From NCBI GenBank assembly GCA_900471605.1, contig UCEY01000016.1, positions 1 through 64,000 of the forward strand: 64,000 nt of DNA, read 5' to 3'. The notes beneath the pieces were generated by a model. The model had not been told where the DNA came from and made no database searches. It saw only the letters and a list, made by a program, of their open reading frames with translations. Origin of the DNA: Hyphomicrobiales bacterium (GTDB taxonomy: Bacteria > Pseudomonadota > Alphaproteobacteria > Rhizobiales > Rhizobiaceae). This document shows, one piece after another, positions 21,274 to 32,733 of this stretch (position 1 is its first letter; every line of letters starts with the position of its first letter). Position numbers and translations under genes: made by a program.

Positions 21274-23238
21274 ATGACCGCAAAACCCATCCGCAAGTCG
21301 CTGTCGGTCAACCACCGGCTATGGACGCTGGCGGGCTCCGCCTTTGCCGGTATCGGCGCCATGCTGCTTGTCGGCTGGTACCAGGGCCTCCAGGTCGACG
21401 ACGCGTTGCAGCGCGCCACCGAGATTCAGGAACACGTGGATACCGTCAACGCGATGCGAATCGCCAATCTGGAACTTGTCCTGGCGGCGATGGACACGAT
21501 CGTCGACCGCGACGACAAACGCGTCGATCCGAGCCGGCTGAAGGCGATGGCGGATTCGTCCGACAGGCTGAAAAGCTCCTCAAGCGACCTGAAGAAACTG
21601 GGGGCCGAAATCGGCAATCCCGGTCTCGTGGCAAGCTTCGAAACGGATCTTGCAGCCGTTTCCACGGCGATCCAGGTCGATCTCAGAAAAATGGTCGAAA
21701 CGGGCGCATCCGACGACGCTTACGACAGAATCGACGACGTCATCGACGGCGCCGGCGAACGGCTTGGCGCAATGCTCGAATCGGCGGCCGGCGCCGGCGA
21801 AAAACTGGTCCGCAGCCGGGTCCAGGAGGCGAACGCCCGTTCCTCGACCTCTCTTTACGTGCAGCTTGGCTGCGGCCTGATCGCACTGGTCGCCATGGCG
21901 ATCCTGCAGAGCATTCACGGCGGCGCCATCCGGCGCGGTATCGACGGCGTTCGCGCCAGCATGCAGCGCATCATCGGCGGTGACTACGAAACACCCGTTC
22001 CCGGCATCGACCGTGGCGACGAGATCGGCGAGATGGCGCGCGCCACCGACGTCTTCCGGCTTTCCGCCGTCGAACGCCGAACCCTCGAAGTCAACCTGGA
22101 AGACGAACGCCGCCAGAACGAAACCCGGCGGCGGACGAGCGAATCCGAGCAGAAGGCCGAAGCCGAAGCGCTCCACTTCGCCGTCGATTCGCTCGCAGCC
22201 GCGCTGAACCGCCTCTCCGAGGGCGATCTTGCCGCCGCCCTCGACCGCCCCTTCCGCGACGACCTGGAGCGCCTGCGCACCGATTTCAACCGGGTCGTCG
22301 AACGTCTGCGCCACATCATGACCGAGGTCGCCACCAGCTCGAGTTCCATCGGCGCCAACGCCAACCAGATGCGCTCCGCTGCCGACGATCTCGCCAAGCG
22401 CACCGAGAAGCAGGCGGCCTCGCTCGAGGAAACATCCGCAGCCCTTGAGGAAATCACCTCGACGGTACGCAATGCCACCAGCCGCGCCGAAGAGGCGACC
22501 CGGATGGTGAGCCATGCCAAGGATTATACGGAACAGTCTGCCGGCGTCGTCCGCGATGCCACGGCCGCCATGGGGCGGATAGAAGACGCCACCGCCGAGA
22601 TCGGCAAGATCATCAACGTCATCGACGAGATCGCCTTCCAGACCAATCTCCTGGCGCTCAATGCAGGCGTCGAGGCGGCCCGCGCCGGCGAGGCCGGCAA
22701 GGGCTTTGCCGTGGTCGCCCAGGAAGTGCGCGAACTCGCAGGGCGTGCGGCGGGTGCGGCCAAGGATATCAAGGCTCTGGTCACCCGCTCCAACCAGGAG
22801 GTCAAGACCGGTGTCGATTTGGTCAAGGCGACGGGCGACGCCCTCACCCGGATCGGCGACGACGTGCTGAAAATCAACGACCACGTTCACGCGATCTTCA
22901 CTTCTGCGCGCGAACAATCAACGGGACTGACAGAAATCAACACCTCGATCGGCCAGATGGACCAAGCAACGCAACAGAATGCCGCGATGGTGGAGCAGAG
23001 CACTGCGGCCAGCCATTCGCTGGCCAGCGACGCCGAAAACCTCAACCGGCTGATCAGCCAGTTTCAAATCCGTGGAGGCAATGGCCCGCGCGCCGTCGAG
23101 GCAGCGAGCGCTTCCACACCAGCCAAACCCTCCCCCGCCCTGAACTTGATGAACAAGCTCGCGGGAGCCTTCAGCAACAGTCCCGCCTCCGCCAAGCCGA
23201 AGGCCGTGGGATCCTCAGACAAATGGGAAGAGTTCTGA
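21274..23238 (+). CDS. methyl-accepting chemotaxis protein
   Basis: A 654-aa transmembrane chemoreceptor. The start at 21274 ([11 protein letters not shown]) has GGGAGG upstream and places the first transmembrane helix at residues 17-36; an earlier in-frame start would add a non-helical leader. The periplasmic sensing region is roughly 37-192 and mostly helical (four-helix-bundle-like), TM2 is 193-212, and HAMP elements follow. The signalling tip [20 protein letters not shown] near residue 455 is the invariant MCP hairpin. The C-terminus ends KWEEF, a variant of the NWETF-type pentapeptide that tethers CheR/CheB, so it should be a high-abundance, adaptation-competent receptor. CheW is encoded one base downstream. 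Ligand unknown. Confidence 0.92.
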   Translation: MTAKPIRKSLSVNHRLWTLAGSAFAGIGAMLLVGWYQGLQVDDALQRATEIQEHVDTVNAMRIANLELVLAAMDTIVDRDDKRVDPSRLKAMADSSDRLKSSSSDLKKLGAEIGNPGLVASFETDLAAVSTAIQVDLRKMVETGASDDAYDRIDDVIDGAGERLGAMLESAAGAGEKLVRSRVQEANARSSTSLYVQLGCGLIALVAMAILQSIHGGAIRRGIDGVRASMQRIIGGDYETPVPGIDRGDEIGEMARATDVFRLSAVERRTLEVNLEDERRQNETRRRTSESEQKAEAEALHFAVDSLAAALNRLSEGDLAAALDRPFRDDLERLRTDFNRVVERLRHIMTEVATSSSSIGANANQMRSAADDLAKRTEKQAASLEETSAALEEITSTVRNATSRAEEATRMVSHAKDYTEQSAGVVRDATAAMGRIEDATAEIGKIINVIDEIAFQTNLLALNAGVEAARAGEAGKGFAVVAQEVRELAGRAAGAAKDIKALVTRSNQEVKTGVDLVKATGDALTRIGDDVLKINDHVHAIFTSAREQSTGLTEINTSIGQMDQATQQNAAMVEQSTAASHSLASDAENLNRLISQFQIRGGNGPRAVEAASASTPAKPSPALNLMNKLAGAFSNSPASAKPKAVGSSDKWEEF

Positions 23239-23239
23239 C

Positions 23240-23707
23240 ATGAGCAATGCCATCAAGCAGTCCGGCGCCTACCTGGAAATCGTCTCCTTCCACCTCGGAG
23301 ACCAGGAATTCTGCATCGACATCATGGCGATCCGCGAAATCCGCGGCTGGGCGCCGGTGACCCCGATGCCCCACACACCGCCTTACGTGCTCGGCCTCAT
23401 CAACCTGCGCGGCGCGGTGATCCCGGTCATCGACATGGCCTGCCGTCTCGGCATGAAGATGACCGAACCGTCCGAGCGTTCGGCGATCATCGTCACCGAC
23501 ATCGCCGGCAAGCTGGTCGGCCTTCTGGTCGAACAGGTATCCGACATGATGACCATCCGCAGCGAAGACCTGCAGCCGGCGCCGGAAATCATTCCGGAAG
23601 AGCAGCGCGCCTTCTGCCGCGGCATCGTGGCGCTGGAAAAGACCATGGTCTGCTTCCTGAACCTCGACACCGTCATTGCCGACGAACTGGCCCGCGAAGC
23701 GGCATAA
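23240..23707 (+). CDS. cheW: chemotaxis coupling protein CheW
   Basis: A 155-aa CheW. The core includes FHLGDQEFCIDIMAIREIRG, PYVLGLINLRGAVIPVIDM (the conserved receptor/CheA contact strand) and GLLVEQVSDMMTI. It couples receptors to the CheA kinase. It starts one base after the MCP stop, so the two are translationally linked. No other che genes are in view; in rhizobia the main che operon lies elsewhere and an MCP-cheW pair like this supplies extra coupling protein. Confidence 0.93.
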   Translation: MSNAIKQSGAYLEIVSFHLGDQEFCIDIMAIREIRGWAPVTPMPHTPPYVLGLINLRGAVIPVIDMACRLGMKMTEPSERSAIIVTDIAGKLVGLLVEQVSDMMTIRSEDLQPAPEIIPEEQRAFCRGIVALEKTMVCFLNLDTVIADELAREAA

Positions 23708-23743
23708 TTCTGCGGCTCCCAAAAGGTGCAAAATCAAGTCCGG

Positions 23744-23775
23744 ATCTTCCGTCACACGCGAATGTGACGGAAGAT
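23744..23775. repeat. 13-bp perfect inverted repeat downstream of cheW
   Basis: ATCTTCCGTCACA and TGTGACGGAAGAT pair perfectly across the 6-base loop CGCGAA. It begins 36 bp after the cheW stop. No T-run follows on either strand, so it is either a U-poor terminator or a protein-binding palindrome in the promoter of the small secreted protein that starts at 23914. Confidence 0.7.
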
Positions 23776-23913
23776 TAACGCGTTGTAATCATTGCTTATT
23801 TGTAATAATTTCGGCCGGAACTGAAATACTGGCCGTGTCGTTCTCTCGTCGCAAAACGCCCAACCGAACCGCAACAAACGCATCGGCTGGTTACCAACAC
23901 TAGGAGAACGACC

Positions 23914-24237
23914 ATGAACAAGGCTTTTGCTCTCGCAGTCCTGATGTCCGCAGCCACGATGGGAACCGCCTATGCCCAGGATAAGAGCATGGCGACCAAG
24001 TCCGCCAGCGACGTCAACATCGTCTATACCAACCCGGAAATCGATAACAGCGCCAAGCGTCTCGACGTGCCCGAAAGTGTCATCCATCCGACCGCGGAAA
24101 TGGTGCAGAAGGCCCAGGACGAGCTCAAGGCCGACCCCGCGTTGCGCGCCAATCTTCTGAGCCAGAATGTCGAACTCAACAATGTCGTCGGGATCGATAC
24201 CGCCGCCGACGGCAGCCGGATCGTCTACGTCCGCTGA
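23914..24237 (+). CDS. small secreted protein of unknown function
   Basis: A 107-aa protein with a clear Sec signal peptide: MNKAFALAVLMSAATMGTAYA, cleavage expected after Ala21 (AYA-QD). The mature 86 residues are polar and helix-prone, with no Cys and no recognised domain; the C-terminus (NNVVGIDTAADGSRIVYV) looks like a beta hairpin. AGGAGA is 7-8 bases upstream of the ATG, and a strong terminator follows. It is a monocistronic periplasmic or exported protein. I do not recognise a family. Confidence 0.75.
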   Translation: MNKAFALAVLMSAATMGTAYAQDKSMATKSASDVNIVYTNPEIDNSAKRLDVPESVIHPTAEMVQKAQDELKADPALRANLLSQNVELNNVVGIDTAADGSRIVYVR

Positions 24238-24264
24238 TTCGCCCCCGTCTGCACCTCGCGCTTC

Positions 24265-24298
24265 AAAACCGGGCCCGCTCAGGCAGGCCCGGTTTTGC
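24265..24298 (+). terminator. rho-independent terminator
   Basis: AAAACCGGGCC pairs with GGCCCGGTTTT across a 10-base loop, beginning 28 bp after the stop of the small secreted protein gene. The T-rich right arm makes it a plus-strand terminator; the A-rich left arm would allow function in both directions. Confidence 0.8.
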
Positions 24299-24398
24299 CG
24301 TTCTGGCGGCTATCCTGTTGACCTCGGCCGCACCGCATGACTGTATTCGTCGACGGGATGCAACATGACTTGCATCCCACGCTGGGGGAGAAGCGTGA

Positions 24399-26057
24399 TT
24401 GAGCGACAGAGTTGACGTCATCGTGGTGGGCGCGGGCCTGGCGGGCCTGGTGGCCGCCACCGAACTTGCGGATGCCGGCCGCTCCGTCATCATCCTCGAC
24501 CAGGAACCGGAACAGAACCTCGGCGGCCAGGCCTTCTGGTCGCTCGGCGGGCTGTTCCTGGTCGATTCCCCCGAACAGCGGCGCATGGGCATCCGTGATT
24601 CGCTCGACCTTGCCTGGCAGGATTGGCTGGGCACTGCCGGTTTCGACCGCGAGGAAGACCACTGGCCGCGCCTGTGGGCCGAAGCCTATGTCGCCTTTGC
24701 GGCGGGCGAGAAACGCGCCTGGCTGAGGCAGATGGGCCATCGCATCTTCCCGGTGGTCGGTTGGGCCGAGCGCGGCGGCGGCTCGGCGACGGCACACGGC
24801 AATTCCGTGCCGCGGTTCCACACCACCTGGGGCACCGGCCCCGGCGTCGTCGAACCTTTCGAGCGGCGGGCACGCGAGGCGGAAAAGGCCGGAAAGATCC
24901 GCTTCCTCTGGCGGCACCGCGTCGACAATCTGGTGAAGACCGGAAAGGCGGTGACAGGGGTTGTAGGCGCCATCCTCGAAGCCAGCGCGGCCGAACGCGG
25001 CGAGGAGACCTCACGGAAACCGGTCGGGAATTTCGAACTCCGGGCTCCGATCGTCATCGTCGCATCGGGCGGCGTCGGCGGCAACCAGGACCTGGTGCGG
25101 CAGATGTGGCCGGCAAGGCTGGGCAGGCCGCCTGCCTTCATGGTCTCGGGCGTGCCGAAACATGTCGACGGACGGATGATCGGCATCACGCGGGCGGCAG
25201 GCGGGCAGGTGATCAACCGCGACCGGATGTGGCACTATACCGAGGGCCTCAGGAACTGGAACCCGATCTGGCAGGACCACGGCATCCGCATATTGCCCGG
25301 CCCCTCCTCCATGTGGTTCGACGCGACCGGCAAGCGCCTGCCCGCCCCCTTCTATCCCGGCTACGATACGCTCGGCACGCTGCAGCACATCATGGCGACC
25401 GGTTACGACTACAGCTGGTTCGTGCTGAACCAGAGCATCATCCGCAAGGAATTCGCCCTCTCGGGCTCGGAACAGAACCCGGACCTGACCGGCCGGGACT
25501 GGAAGCTCACGGCACGCCGCGCGATCGGCAGGAAAGCGGCCGGGCCGGTCGAGGCCTTCAAGGAACATGGCGAGGATTTCGTGATCGCCGACAGCCTTGG
25601 CGAACTGGTGGCAGGCATGAACCGGCTCTCCGGCGGCGATCTCCTGAACCTTGCCGATATCGAACATGAAATTCTTGCCCGCGACGGCCAGGTGGCTAAT
25701 CCCTTCGCCAAGGACCCGCAGATCATGGGCATCCACAATGCGCGCCGTTCGCTCGGCGAAAAGCTGGTGCGGACCGCAAAACCGCACCGTATCCTCGATC
25801 CGGCGCATGGACCGCTGATCGCGGTGAGGCTGAATATCCTGACGCGCAAGACGCTCGGCGGGATCGAGACCGACCTCTCGGCCCGCGTGCTTGCAGAGGA
25901 CGGGCAGGCCATTCCGGGGCTCTACGCAGTCGGCGAGGCCGCCGGCTTCGGCGGCGGCGGCATGCACGGCTACCGGGCGCTCGAAGGCACGTTTCTCGGC
26001 GGCTGCCTGTTTTCCGGCCGCACGGCCGGTCGGGCGGCCGCAAGCGCGCTCGCCTGA
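24399..26057 (+). CDS. FAD-binding dehydrogenase (fumarate reductase / ketosteroid-dehydrogenase-like flavoprotein)
   Basis: A 552-aa flavoprotein. The start codon is TTG at 24399 (SDRVDVIVVGAG follows), with GGGGGAG 8 bases upstream; a nearby GTG is out of frame. The FAD-binding GAGLAG is at residues 11-16, EQNLGGQAFWSLGGLFLVDS near 45 resembles the family substrate-cap entry, and GGVGGNQDLVRQMWP near 225 and GEAAGFGGGGMHGYRALEGTFLGG near 515 are characteristic of this FAD_binding_2 subgroup (COG3573). Members are annotated 'FAD-binding dehydrogenase' with unknown natural substrate. No signal peptide is visible, so cytoplasmic. It converges on the creA gene 9 bp away. Confidence 0.85.
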   Translation: MSDRVDVIVVGAGLAGLVAATELADAGRSVIILDQEPEQNLGGQAFWSLGGLFLVDSPEQRRMGIRDSLDLAWQDWLGTAGFDREEDHWPRLWAEAYVAFAAGEKRAWLRQMGHRIFPVVGWAERGGGSATAHGNSVPRFHTTWGTGPGVVEPFERRAREAEKAGKIRFLWRHRVDNLVKTGKAVTGVVGAILEASAAERGEETSRKPVGNFELRAPIVIVASGGVGGNQDLVRQMWPARLGRPPAFMVSGVPKHVDGRMIGITRAAGGQVINRDRMWHYTEGLRNWNPIWQDHGIRILPGPSSMWFDATGKRLPAPFYPGYDTLGTLQHIMATGYDYSWFVLNQSIIRKEFALSGSEQNPDLTGRDWKLTARRAIGRKAAGPVEAFKEHGEDFVIADSLGELVAGMNRLSGGDLLNLADIEHEILARDGQVANPFAKDPQIMGIHNARRSLGEKLVRTAKPHRILDPAHGPLIAVRLNILTRKTLGGIETDLSARVLAEDGQAIPGLYAVGEAAGFGGGGMHGYRALEGTFLGGCLFSGRTAGRAAASALA

Positions 26058-26065
26058 ACCGTGAT

Positions 26066-26575
26066 TTACGGCTTGGGCTTGCCGTTCTTCCAGGTGACGT
26101 TCTGGTTATAAAGCGGGATGGTCGAGATCGCCATCTTGGCCGAACCATCCACCACCTGGCGCGAGTGGGCGAGATAGATCAGCGTGTCGTTCGCCTTGTC
26201 GTAGATGCGCTTGACGAGCAGGTCCTTCCAGATCAGCGAGCGCCCCTGCCGGAACACTTCCTCGCCGCCCTTGCCGAGATCGATCTCGCCGATCTCGATC
26301 GGGCCCGTCTGCCGGCAGGCGATCGAATTGTTGGATGGGTCCTCGAACCAGTTGCCGTTCTTCAGCCGGTCGATGATGCCGCGCTCGAAATAGGTGACGT
26401 GGCAGGTGACGCCCTTGATCTGCGGATCGGCGACCGCCTCGACGATGATGTCGTTGCCGGTCCAGTCGACACCGACTTCCCCGACCACCTGGGCGGAGGC
26501 GGGCACGGCAAGCGCGCTAAGCGAAATCGCGGCGGCAGATGCGAGGCAGGCAAGGCGATGGATGGGGGCTTTCAT
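26066..26575 (-). CDS. CreA family periplasmic protein
   Basis: A 169-aa secreted protein. An N-terminal signal peptide ends near residue 28 (VPASA-QV). The mature part contains the CreA core GEVGVDWTGNDIIVEAVADPQIKGVTCHV-like segments and IACRQTGPI, with two Cys residues that may form a disulfide. CreA is widespread in Proteobacteria and its molecular role is unknown; in E. coli it is linked to the creABCD locus, whose other genes are not here. Convergent with the flavoprotein gene. Confidence 0.88.
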   Translation of the reverse strand: MKAPIHRLACLASAAAISLSALAVPASAQVVGEVGVDWTGNDIIVEAVADPQIKGVTCHVTYFERGIIDRLKNGNWFEDPSNNSIACRQTGPIEIGEIDLGKGGEEVFRQGRSLIWKDLLVKRIYDKANDTLIYLAHSRQVVDGSAKMAISTIPLYNQNVTWKNGKPKP

Positions 26576-26655
26576 GGGGGCACGGCTCCGGTAAACGATC
26601 CGTGATCTGAGATAAGGATTGCCGGCGCGGAAACAAGCCGGCGCTCCCGGGACTT

Positions 26656-27252
26656 CTATTTCATCCGGCAGGTGCAGGGCGCGTAACCGCCGGAAAACAG
26701 CCGCCCCACCTTCATGCCGATCGCCCCCGGAATGTCGCGGATATCAGGCACGGCAAGCGATTTGGCGATCGCGATCGTCGCCCGCGCGCAAATGGCGGCA
26801 TCTTCGGCCGCGTTGTGATGGGCGAACCTGAGACCGAGATGCTGGGCAAGGACGTTGAGCTTGTGCGAACCGAGATGCGGCCAGACCTTCTGCGACATTT
26901 TTACGCTGCAGAGATAGGAGAGTTCCGGATAGCTCTGCCGATAGGCATCGAGGCAGGCCCGCCAGACGCTGAAATCGAAGGCCGCGTTGTGGGCGATCAT
27001 CGTCGCACCCCGGAAATCGTCGATGAACTCGTCCATCACCTCGGGAAACTCCCCCGCATCCTCGACATGTTCCGGCCGGATGCCGTGGATGGCGATGTTG
27101 AAGGAAGAGAAACGCATATCCTTCGGACGGATCAGCCGTTCCTCCACCCGCACCACCTCATCGCCCTCCAGCCAGGCAAGCCCGACCGAACAGGCGCTGC
27201 CGCGCTGCTCGTTGGCGGTTTCGAAATCGATGGCGATGGTTTTCAAGAGCAC
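26656..27252 (-). CDS. DEDDh 3'-5' exonuclease (DnaQ/epsilon-like)
   Basis: A protein of about 198 aa. No ATG fits the family start, so the start is GTG at 27252 or TTG at 27246; both lie just before KTIAIDFETAN. The exonuclease acidic residues are visible: Asp and Glu in IDFETAN (motif I), Asp in HNAAFDFSVW (motif II), and His/Asp in HHNAAEDA (motif III, DEDDh type). The C-terminus has a GGYAPCTC cysteine pair. It is a stand-alone exonuclease, not the polymerase III epsilon subunit, and probably acts in DNA repair or RNA trimming. Confidence 0.82.
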   Translation of the reverse strand: MLLKTIAIDFETANEQRGSACSVGLAWLEGDEVVRVEERLIRPKDMRFSSFNIAIHGIRPEHVEDAGEFPEVMDEFIDDFRGATMIAHNAAFDFSVWRACLDAYRQSYPELSYLCSVKMSQKVWPHLGSHKLNVLAQHLGLRFAHHNAAEDAAICARATIAIAKSLAVPDIRDIPGAIGMKVGRLFSGGYAPCTCRMK

Positions 27253-27527
27253 GTCCCGGATGAATGTCGCAGAACTTCTACAGTCCGCAGTCCGATTCGG
27301 CAAAGAAGGCCGGGGTTTCATCCACCCTTGACGATACGGCTGTTGTTTGAGACCTTGCGCGCCATGACCCGTTTCGCCGCCCACATGCATCTTACCGTGA
27401 CCATTCGCCCTGCGGGGTGCGTGGCGGGTATGGCGCGTTAATCGGTCATCCGTCCACCAACCCTGCCGAAACATGGCAGGGTTCGGTTCTTCCGCTCTGC
27501 CTCGGCAAATGCCCCAAGGAGAGCAAG

Positions 27528-28064
27528 ATGAGTGAATTCGATGCCCCGCCGCTGGATCCCGACGCCCGATGGCCTGAAGGCCTGTCGATCCGCGCCCGCG
27601 CACCGTCCGATGCCGCCGGTATTGCCGCGCTGCACAACATGCCCGGTTATCGTTACGGCACCCTTCGCACGCCACACCACACCGTCGAGGAAATCCGCAA
27701 ATACATCGAGAGCCCGCCGGCCAACAACATGGGCCTTGTCGCCGTCATGGACGACATGATCGTCGGCGATGCCGGCCTCAATCGCTATCTCAACCGCCGC
27801 GCCCACGCCGGCAGCATCGGCATGGGCGTCCATGATGCCTACCAGGGCCGAGGCATCGCCCGCGCGCTGATCGGTGAAGCCCTGGCCATCGCCGACCGCT
27901 GGCTGAACCTGAAGCGCATCGAGCTTACGGTCTATGCCGACAACGAAAAAGCCATCCGCCTCTATGAGCGCAACGGCTTCGTCAAGGAAGGGCATCTCAG
28001 GCAGTTCGCCTTCCGCGACGGGGAGTTCGCCGATGCCTATTCGATGGCGCGTTTCAGGGCCTGA
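27528..28064 (+). CDS. GNAT family N-acetyltransferase
   Basis: A 178-aa acetyltransferase. AAGGAG lies 6 bases before the ATG at 27528 (MSEFDAPPLDPDARW). Motif A for acetyl-CoA binding is DAYQGRGIARALIGEAL near residue 102, followed by motif B TVYADNEKAIRLYERNGFVKEG near 145, as in the RimI/PhnO/spermidine-acetyltransferase branch. The first strand (LSIRARAPSDAAGIAALHNMPG) is also typical. The acceptor substrate is unknown. Its stop is 2 bp from the stop of convergent ligA. Confidence 0.87.
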   Translation: MSEFDAPPLDPDARWPEGLSIRARAPSDAAGIAALHNMPGYRYGTLRTPHHTVEEIRKYIESPPANNMGLVAVMDDMIVGDAGLNRYLNRRAHAGSIGMGVHDAYQGRGIARALIGEALAIADRWLNLKRIELTVYADNEKAIRLYERNGFVKEGHLRQFAFRDGEFADAYSMARFRA

Positions 28065-28066
28065 CG

Positions 28067-30370
<2,304 letters not shown>

Positions 30371-30372
<2 letters not shown>

Positions 30373-30667
30373 GGCAAACGCAACACTTCTGTTGAAAAGA
30401 CGGCAGGCACGTACGTCGAGATCGTTTGTCGATATCTCCGTTTTCGAAGTGCCGGCCCCGCTCAAGGGCAGCGCCCACCACTATAAATACCGTTTGGCCT
30501 ATGTGGTCGATGATGTCTGCGTCATGCGGTACGACAACGAGGCGGGAAAAGGAGACCACAGGCATCTCGGTGCTATCGAGAGCGCCTATTCGTTTCGAAG
30601 CGTATCGGCGTTGTTGCGGGATTTCTTCGCAGACGTCGAAAGGATGGAAGACGATGAAAACTCTTAG
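30371..30667 (+). CDS. TumE family toxin of a type II-like toxin-antitoxin pair
   Basis: A 98-aa protein starting MANATLLLKRRQARTSRSF. The segment GSAHHYKYRLAYVVDDVCVMRYDNEAGKGDHRH at about residues 33-65 (shown in parts: HHYKYRLAYVV, MRYDNEAGKGDH) is the signature of the TumE (DUF6516) toxin family. A start at 30329 is possible and would add 14 residues, but the family begins near 30371. The gene overlaps the downstream antitoxin by 14 bp. It sits on the opposite strand to its neighbours ligA and recN, so it is an insertion into an otherwise conserved order. The mode of toxicity of the family is not evident from sequence. Confidence 0.72.
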
Positions 30668-30992
30668 AATCAATATCGCCTCGCAAGACGATATCATCGC
30701 CGATTTCGAAGCCGGCCGGCATCTCGGGGAATCGGTCTACAGCTTTCCGACATGGGAAGCCCTGCATTCCGCCCTCACCCCCAACCGGGTCGCGATCCTG
30801 GCGGCCATGAAAGACAAGGGAAGCATGACGATGCGGGAAGTATCCCGGCTCGTCGGTCGCGACTTCCGCCCGGTTCACGCCGACATCACGGCAATGATAA
30901 AGATCGGGCTGCTCGACAGGGCTGAAGATGGCGTCATCTTTCCCTATGCCGACGTCCATATCGACATCCCGGATATCTCGAAAGCGGCTTAA
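30654..30992 (+). CDS. HTH antitoxin / DNA-binding protein paired with TumE toxin (HVO_A0114-like)
   Basis: A 112-aa protein (MKTLRINIASQDDI). Residues about 40-95 form a winged helix: PNRVAILAAMKDKGSMTMREVSRLVGRD then VHADITAMIKIGLLDRAEDG, the pattern of the putative DNA-binding proteins that accompany TumE toxins. The N-terminus (about 1-35) probably contacts the toxin. The toxin precedes the antitoxin, the reverse of the commonest order, and the genes overlap by 14 bp, consistent with translational coupling. It would repress the pair at the repeats around 30335-30372. Confidence 0.72.
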   Translation: MKTLRINIASQDDIIADFEAGRHLGESVYSFPTWEALHSALTPNRVAILAAMKDKGSMTMREVSRLVGRDFRPVHADITAMIKIGLLDRAEDGVIFPYADVHIDIPDISKAA

Positions 30993-31048
30993 CCGCCACG
31001 AGCACCTGTCTTGCGTTCGAAGGCAGGAGCAGGCCCCTTCTTTTTGCC

Positions 31049-32722
31049 TCAGCCGTTCCCCGCCAAAAGCCGCTTCGCTGCCGCCCTCGCCTCGTCGGTG
31101 ACGGAGGCTCCGGCGAGCATGCGGGCGATCTCTTCGGTACGATGCTCCGGCTCCATCGTGGCGACACGGGTGGCGATCTTGTCGGTGCCCTGGCCTGCCG
31201 GCCCCTTGGAGATCAGAAGATGCGTCGCAGCGCGCGCGGCCACCTGCGGCGCGTGGGTGACGGAGAGAACCTGCACCTTGTCCGACAGCCGCTTCAGCCG
31301 CTGGCCGATCGCATCGGCGACCGCTCCGCCGACGCCGGTGTCGATTTCGTCGAAGACCAGCGTCGGGGCCGAACCGCGGTCGGCGAGCGCCACCTTGAGC
31401 GCCAAGAGGAAACGCGACAGTTCGCCGCCCGAAGCGACTTTCATGATCGGACCCGGACGCGTGCCGGGATTGGTCTGGACGTGGAACTCGATGGTATCGA
31501 TGCCCCCGGCGCCCGCGGTCTGCGGATCGCTCGCCACATCGACCATGAACCGAGCCCGTTCGAGCTTCAAGGCCGGCAGCTCGTCCATCACGGCCGCTGC
31601 CAGCGATTCGGCGCCATGCCGGCGTTTCCCGGATAGGGTCACGGCTGCCTCATCATAGGCGGCCTTGGCGGCGGTGGTCAGCTTTTCCAGCTCGCCAAGC
31701 CTCTCTTCGCCGGCATCGAGATCGGCAAGGTCCGATATCATCTTTTCGGCGAGCGCCGGCAGGTCGGCGACCGGGATCGAATATTTGCGGCCGGCTGCAC
31801 GCAGCGCAAACAGCCGCTCCTCGACCCGTTCCAGTTCGCGCGGGTCGAACTCGGTGCGCCGCAGCGCCGCCTCGACTTCCATCTGCGCATTGGAGAGATA
31901 GTTGAGCGCCTGGTCGAGAAGCTCGACCGTCTCTTCGAGCAGGCCGGGCGCTTCGTGGCTCTTGCGCTCCAGCCGCCGCACCATCGAGGCGATCAGCGGC
32001 ACGGGCGAGGCATTGCCGTTCAGGAATTCGGAGGCCTCGGAAATGTCGCCGGCGATGCGCTCGGATTTCTGCATCCGCGAGCGCTGCTCGGCAAGCTCGT
32101 CCTCCTCGCCGTCGCGCGGCGACAGCGCCTCGAGTTCCTCGACCGAGGCGCGGATATAATCGGCCTCGCGGGCCGCAGCCTCCACCTTGGCGCGATGGGT
32201 CTTGAAGGCGCGCTCGGCATCCCGCCAGGAGCGGTAGAGGCCGGAAAGCTGCTGAACCTCCTCGCCGAGACCGGCAAAGGCGTCGAGCAGGGTCCGGTGC
32301 GCGTCCGTGTCGATCAGGGCGCGGTCGTCGTGCTGTCCGTGGATCTCGACGAGCAGCTGGCCGGCCTGGCGCATCAGCTGCACGCTGACCGGCTGGTCGT
32401 TGATCGAGGCGCGCGTGCGCCCGTCGGCAGACTGGATGCGCCGGAAAATCAGGTCGCCGTCGTCGTCGATGCCGTTGTCGCGGAGAAGTTTTCGGGCGCC
32501 GTGGCTGCCGGACACATCGAACACGGCCGTCACCTGGCCCTTGTCCTCGCCATGCCGCACGAGGCCGCCGTCACCACGGCCGCCCAATGCCAGCGAAAGG
32601 CTGTCGAGAAGAATCGATTTGCCGGCGCCGGTTTCGCCGGTCAGCACCGAAAGGCCGGTCTCGAAGGCAAGATCCAGCCGCTCGATCAGAACGATATCGC
32701 GGATCGACAACTGGATCAGCAT
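31049..32722 (-). CDS. recN: DNA repair protein RecN (SMC-like ATPase)
   Basis: A 557-aa RecN that acts in double-strand-break repair. The start is the ATG at 32722 (MLIQLSIRDIVLIERL). Walker A GETGAGKS is at residues 29-36; IHGQHDDRAL near 130 is the family Q-loop region. A coiled coil runs from about 155 to 365 with a short hinge, and the C-terminal head has the ABC signature KVASGGELSRFLLALK near 425 and Walker B PTLVFDEIDTGVGG near 455. The bamD stop is 11 bp upstream on the same strand, as in the usual rhizobial order bamD-recN-ligA. Confidence 0.95.
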   Translation of the reverse strand: MLIQLSIRDIVLIERLDLAFETGLSVLTGETGAGKSILLDSLSLALGGRGDGGLVRHGEDKGQVTAVFDVSGSHGARKLLRDNGIDDDGDLIFRRIQSADGRTRASINDQPVSVQLMRQAGQLLVEIHGQHDDRALIDTDAHRTLLDAFAGLGEEVQQLSGLYRSWRDAERAFKTHRAKVEAAAREADYIRASVEELEALSPRDGEEDELAEQRSRMQKSERIAGDISEASEFLNGNASPVPLIASMVRRLERKSHEAPGLLEETVELLDQALNYLSNAQMEVEAALRRTEFDPRELERVEERLFALRAAGRKYSIPVADLPALAEKMISDLADLDAGEERLGELEKLTTAAKAAYDEAAVTLSGKRRHGAESLAAAVMDELPALKLERARFMVDVASDPQTAGAGGIDTIEFHVQTNPGTRPGPIMKVASGGELSRFLLALKVALADRGSAPTLVFDEIDTGVGGAVADAIGQRLKRLSDKVQVLSVTHAPQVAARAATHLLISKGPAGQGTDKIATRVATMEPEHRTEEIARMLAGASVTDEARAAAKRLLAGNG

Positions 32723-32733
32723 GTCTTGAGACC

